From Oscillospiraceae bacterium (GTDB lineage Bacteria; Bacillota; Clostridia; Oscillospirales; Oscillospiraceae): a DNA stretch of 42,486 nt. The stretch spans positions 1 through 42,486 of the forward strand of contig JAAWQM010000023.1 of the NCBI GenBank assembly GCA_022800525.1, read 5' to 3'. Below the pieces are notes generated by a model that was given only the letters and a program-made list of their open reading frames with translations, did not search any database and was not told where the DNA came from. Each line of letters starts with the position of its first letter. Positions within the stretch are counted from its first letter, which is position 1. Position numbers and translations under genes: made by a program. Below are positions 40,305 to 42,486 of the stretch, piece after piece.

Positions 40305-41591
40305 ATGACCGTTGGACAGCGTATCGCGCAGAAACGGAAGGAACAGGGACTCAGCCAGGAGGCCCTCGGGGAGGCGCTGGGTGTCTCCCGGCAGTCCGTC
40401 TATAAATGGGAGAGCGGCAGCACTCTGCCGGAGATTGACAAGCTCATCGCCATGAGCAGGCTTTTTGGGGTGACCACCGGCTGGCTGCTGGGCGTGGAGG
40501 AGCTGGCCCAGGCCGAAGCCGGAGAGGCCGCCCCGCCGCCGGACTCCGGCGGGCCGGAGCTGACGGAAGCGCAGCTGAAAATGGTGGAGGAGATCGTGGA
40601 CCGCTATCTCGCCGCCCGGCAGCCGCCCAAGCGGAGGCGGTGGCCCTGGGCGGTGAGCGCGGCGGCGGGGCTGGCGCTGCTGCTGTCATTGGCCAGCCTG
40701 CGCAGCGACATACAGAACATACGCAGCGCCTATTACAATCTGGATTATTCCATCAATGATATCAGCCGCAACGTCAGCAGCCAGATCGACAGCATTACCG
40801 GACAGGTGGAGCAGGCGCTGAAAAGTCAGAACAGCCTGACCGCCAGTTTCTCTGTGGAAATCGCCTCCGCCGACTACGCGGCCAATACGGTGACCTTCTC
40901 CGTCCGCGCCGTGCCGAAAACGTATACGGAGGGCATGACGGCGTTTTTCATGGCGGACAATGAAGACACGCCGGTGGAGGTCCCCGCCGAGGAAGGGCCC
41001 GGACAGGAATTTTTCGGGCAGGTCACCTGCGCTTTGACCGACAGCATTGCCATTTCAGCGGTGTTCGTCACCGGGGATGTACGGGAAACCCAGACGCTGG
41101 ACGCGTTTTCGTTCCTTTACACCAATTCCCTGCCGGACGTCCCCTGGCCGGAGGGCGATATGGACCGGATCGTACTGAACGATGAGGGGGAGCTGTGGTG
41201 GCCGGGCTGGCACTGCATCGCGTACCTCCCCAATGTCGCGCGGGCAAATTCTGTATCCGCGTACATGGCGGGCATCGAGCAGGCGGAGGCGCGCTCTATT
41301 CAGGTGGGCCTGTTCCGGAACCGGAAGCTGCTGGGCTGGCTGGAGCCGTGCGAACAGCCGGAGTATTATCAGGGCGCCTGGAACGTGGAGTTCTACAGCT
41401 TCCCGGAGGTGTCCGTTGTGCCGAAGGAAGAGGATATCTTCTGTCTTGCGGCTGTTGTGGTGGATGAGTATGGCCGGGAGTTCGTTTATAGCGGCATCCC
41501 TTATGTACTCCAGCAGGATACGCTGGTCCAGGCGGATAAAAGCGGCTTCAATGCAGGCGAACCGCTCTCTCCGGAGAATTGGGAGTACTGA
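40305..41591 (+). CDS. Membrane-anchored XRE-family regulator
   Basis: The 428-residue protein joins an N-terminal helix-turn-helix (LSQEALGEALGVSRQSVYKWE, about 16-36) to a short linker, one membrane helix at about 113-131 and a coiled-coil-like segment (132-175). A large domain of about 250 residues with beta-type sequence follows, predicted to lie outside. This is a one-component regulator layout in which an outside domain may control DNA binding. AAAGGAGG precedes the ATG. Divergent from pth; the ligand is unknown. Confidence 0.88.
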   Translation: MTVGQRIAQKRKEQGLSQEALGEALGVSRQSVYKWESGSTLPEIDKLIAMSRLFGVTTGWLLGVEELAQAEAGEAAPPPDSGGPELTEAQLKMVEEIVDRYLAARQPPKRRRWPWAVSAAAGLALLLSLASLRSDIQNIRSAYYNLDYSINDISRNVSSQIDSITGQVEQALKSQNSLTASFSVEIASADYAANTVTFSVRAVPKTYTEGMTAFFMADNEDTPVEVPAEEGPGQEFFGQVTCALTDSIAISAVFVTGDVRETQTLDAFSFLYTNSLPDVPWPEGDMDRIVLNDEGELWWPGWHCIAYLPNVARANSVSAYMAGIEQAEARSIQVGLFRNRKLLGWLEPCEQPEYYQGAWNVEFYSFPEVSVVPKEEDIFCLAAVVVDEYGREFVYSGIPYVLQQDTLVQADKSGFNAGEPLSPENWEY

Positions 41592-41621
41592 CGTGACAAG
41601 GCGGGAGCCGCGCCCTCAGCC

Positions 41622-41661
41622 CAAAAGGGATGGGAGGGAGCCTGTCCGGCCCCCTCCCATC
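41622..41661 (-). terminator. Terminator of spoVT
   Basis: GATGGGAGGG (41629-41638) pairs with CCCTCCCATC (41652-41661). On the minus strand CCCTTTTGG follows. Confidence 0.65.
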
Positions 41662-41671
41662 GGTTCATGGC

Positions 41672-42286
41672 TCAATTTTCCATATGCTTGCCCAGAAACG
41701 CGGCGATGGTCTGCGCCAGCTTGTACTCCGTCTCGCCAGGCGTCTGGCCCTCGCCGTCCTCTACAAACAGCACCAGACCCAGCACGTCGCCCTCCGAGAT
41801 GATCGGGGCAGCCACTCCGGCTTTGTACTTGTCGCCGGACTCCGTGACGAACACACTGCGCTCGTCTCCCGTGTGCTGATAGATACGCCGGTCCTCCATG
41901 ATCTGTTCCAGCTGGGGGCTGATGCGCTTGCCCAGCAGCTCCCGTTTGCCGCCTCCGGCCACGGCGATGACGGAGTCGCGGTCCGTCACGGCAGTGATGG
42001 CGTTGCAGCTTTTGGACAAGGTTTCACAGAATTGGGCGGCGAAGTCGTCCAGTCCGCCCATGAGGGAATATTTCTTGAAGATGACTTCCCCGTCCCGGCT
42101 GGTGTAAATCTCCAGCGGGTCGCCCTCGCGGATACGCATGGTGCGCCGGATTTCCTTGGGGATGACCACACGCCCCAGGTCGTCCCATTGTGTCAAGTAG
42201 GTGCAAACAATTTTTTTAATTCCCGCAAAGCCTTGATTTGCAATGGTTTGCGGGAATCCATCGTTGCTTTGTAACTTGAAAAACAT
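41672..42286 (-). CDS. spoVT: Stage V sporulation protein T, 5' end cut by an integrative element
   Basis: SpoVT is a forespore AbrB-like transcription factor. Native sequence runs from DDLGRVVIPKEIRRTMRIRE to the end (42184-41672, 170 residues) with the AbrB domain and the GAF-like domain (AGVAAPIISEGDVLGLVLF). SpoVT normally begins with about ten residues like MKATGIVRRI; here the DNA upstream of GACGACCTG is unrelated, AT-rich and open to an ATG at 42286, giving an alien N-terminus (MFFKLQSNDGF...). With ten missing residues added the length would be about 180, the family size. A bad insertion or an excisable element are both possible. Confidence 0.9.
   Translation of the reverse strand: MFFKLQSNDGFPQTIANQGFAGIKKIVCTYLTQWDDLGRVVIPKEIRRTMRIREGDPLEIYTSRDGEVIFKKYSLMGGLDDFAAQFCETLSKSCNAITAVTDRDSVIAVAGGGKRELLGKRISPQLEQIMEDRRIYQHTGDERSVFVTESGDKYKAGVAAPIISEGDVLGLVLFVEDGEGQTPGETEYKLAQTIAAFLGKHMEN
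42219..42257. repeat. Inverted repeat at the element end
   Basis: ATTCCCGCAAA (42219-42229) pairs with TTTGCGGGAAT (42247-42257), about 35 bases inside the junction. It is followed by A-rich sequence on the minus strand, so it is not a usual terminator and may be a recombinase or excision-factor site. Confidence 0.7.
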
Positions 42287-42367
42287 GGGTGGGGATTATG
42301 TTATTTTAGGGGACAAACCATAAAATCAGGTCTTAAACCGGCTTGAAGCACTGCCCAACCGCCTGCT

Positions 42368-42486
42368 CTATGCGCTAGCCGAGGTATCTTGAAATTTCCA
42401 GACAATCTCAATCTCGCTGGGGCCATAGACAACGATACGCTCAATGGCATCGTAAAGATGCTCTCGAAGCTGTTTTTCTGTCAGCC
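42368..42486 (-). CDS. C-terminus of a probable large serine recombinase (partial)
   Basis: The minus strand reads LTEKQLREHLYDAIERIVVY, then GPSEIEIVWKFQDTSASA and a stop at 42368-42370. The IEIVWKFQD ending and the preceding I-x-V-Y strand are typical of the extreme C-terminus of large serine recombinases that move integrative elements. The N-terminal catalytic domain is beyond the window, so the call is incomplete. Its position at the element end beside the attachment site is normal for such integrases. Confidence 0.65.
   Translation of the reverse strand, partial: LTEKQLREHLYDAIERIVVYGPSEIEIVWKFQDTSASA

Larger units (their letters stand above)
42185..42486. mobile_element. End of an element inserted in spoVT
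   Basis: From about 42185 the sequence departs from spoVT, falls in GC and contains the C-terminus of a probable serine recombinase. The other end, with the first spoVT codons, lies beyond the window. It continues past 42486. Confidence 0.75.

Noticed and set aside
42191-42196. Outward TTGACA at the element end that could drive spoVT
   Set aside because: No -10 at 16-18 bases downstream, where the sequence is GC-rich spoVT coding.
1-42486. CRISPR array or rRNA genes
   Set aside because: No regularly spaced direct repeats of 25-40 bases and no rRNA-like stretches were seen.

Overview
The window looks like a chromosomal segment of a spore-forming, GC-rich member of the Clostridia, most like the Oscillospiraceae (Flavonifractor, Lawsonibacter, Pseudoflavonifractor or Oscillibacter type). 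Reasons: strong GGAGG ribosome binding sites, Firmicutes-type genes (pgsA-rimO order, xpt, a SpoVAF-like germination protein, spoVT, YitT, a PrmC-DUF1385 pair, BlaI/M56) and clear TTGACA-17-TATAAT promoters. I assigned the group from gene content only.

Layout. 1-6047: guaA, xpt, the rimO-hypothetical-pgsA operon and a NUDIX gene, with two copies of a ~300 bp stem-loop-rich intergenic repeat. 6040-8946: recX and recA, then an AT-rich island holding a chimeric gene whose N-terminus is a diverged copy of the RecA N-terminus joined to an HExxH (ImmA/IrrE-like) protease domain. 9035-12398: nucleotidyltransferase, two tandem GNAT acetyltransferases, prmC and a DUF1385 membrane protein. 12507-16139: lipoprotein, response regulator and histidine kinase operon. 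16184-18643: broken GNAT gene, LexA-like XRE-S24 repressor with a divergent short transcript, tRNA-Tyr and tRNA-Thr, and three overlapping small genes (zinc ribbon, helical, sigma-70 region 4-like). 18700-26202: YitT transporter, amidohydrolase, YyaL-like protein, spoVAF-like gene, membrane-anchored proteins and mntP behind a yybP-ykoY Mn2+ riboswitch. 26585-32230: transposase relic, DUF1848 protein, a BlaI-type repressor with a BlaR-like M56 protease fused to an M23 (LytM) domain, and a 1-phosphofructokinase-type sugar kinase. 32408-37892: SWIM-SNF2 helicase, then a PadR-DUF1700/DUF4097-secreted protein operon. 38261-41591: mazF, a secreted protein, pth, and a membrane-anchored XRE regulator divergent from pth. 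41672-42486: spoVT cut near codon 11 by an AT-rich element whose first visible gene is the C-terminus of what looks like a large serine recombinase.

Two observations stand out. First, spoVT, a forespore transcription factor gene, is split by an integrative element with its own recombinase at the junction, the arrangement of the sigK skin element; excision could restore the gene during sporulation. Second, the gene directly upstream of recA carries the RecA segment that packs against the neighbouring protomer in filaments, fused to an ImmA/IrrE-like protease fold; ImmA and IrrE are tied to RecA-dependent damage responses in other bacteria. Both are inferences from sequence and need the flanking DNA and comparative genomes.
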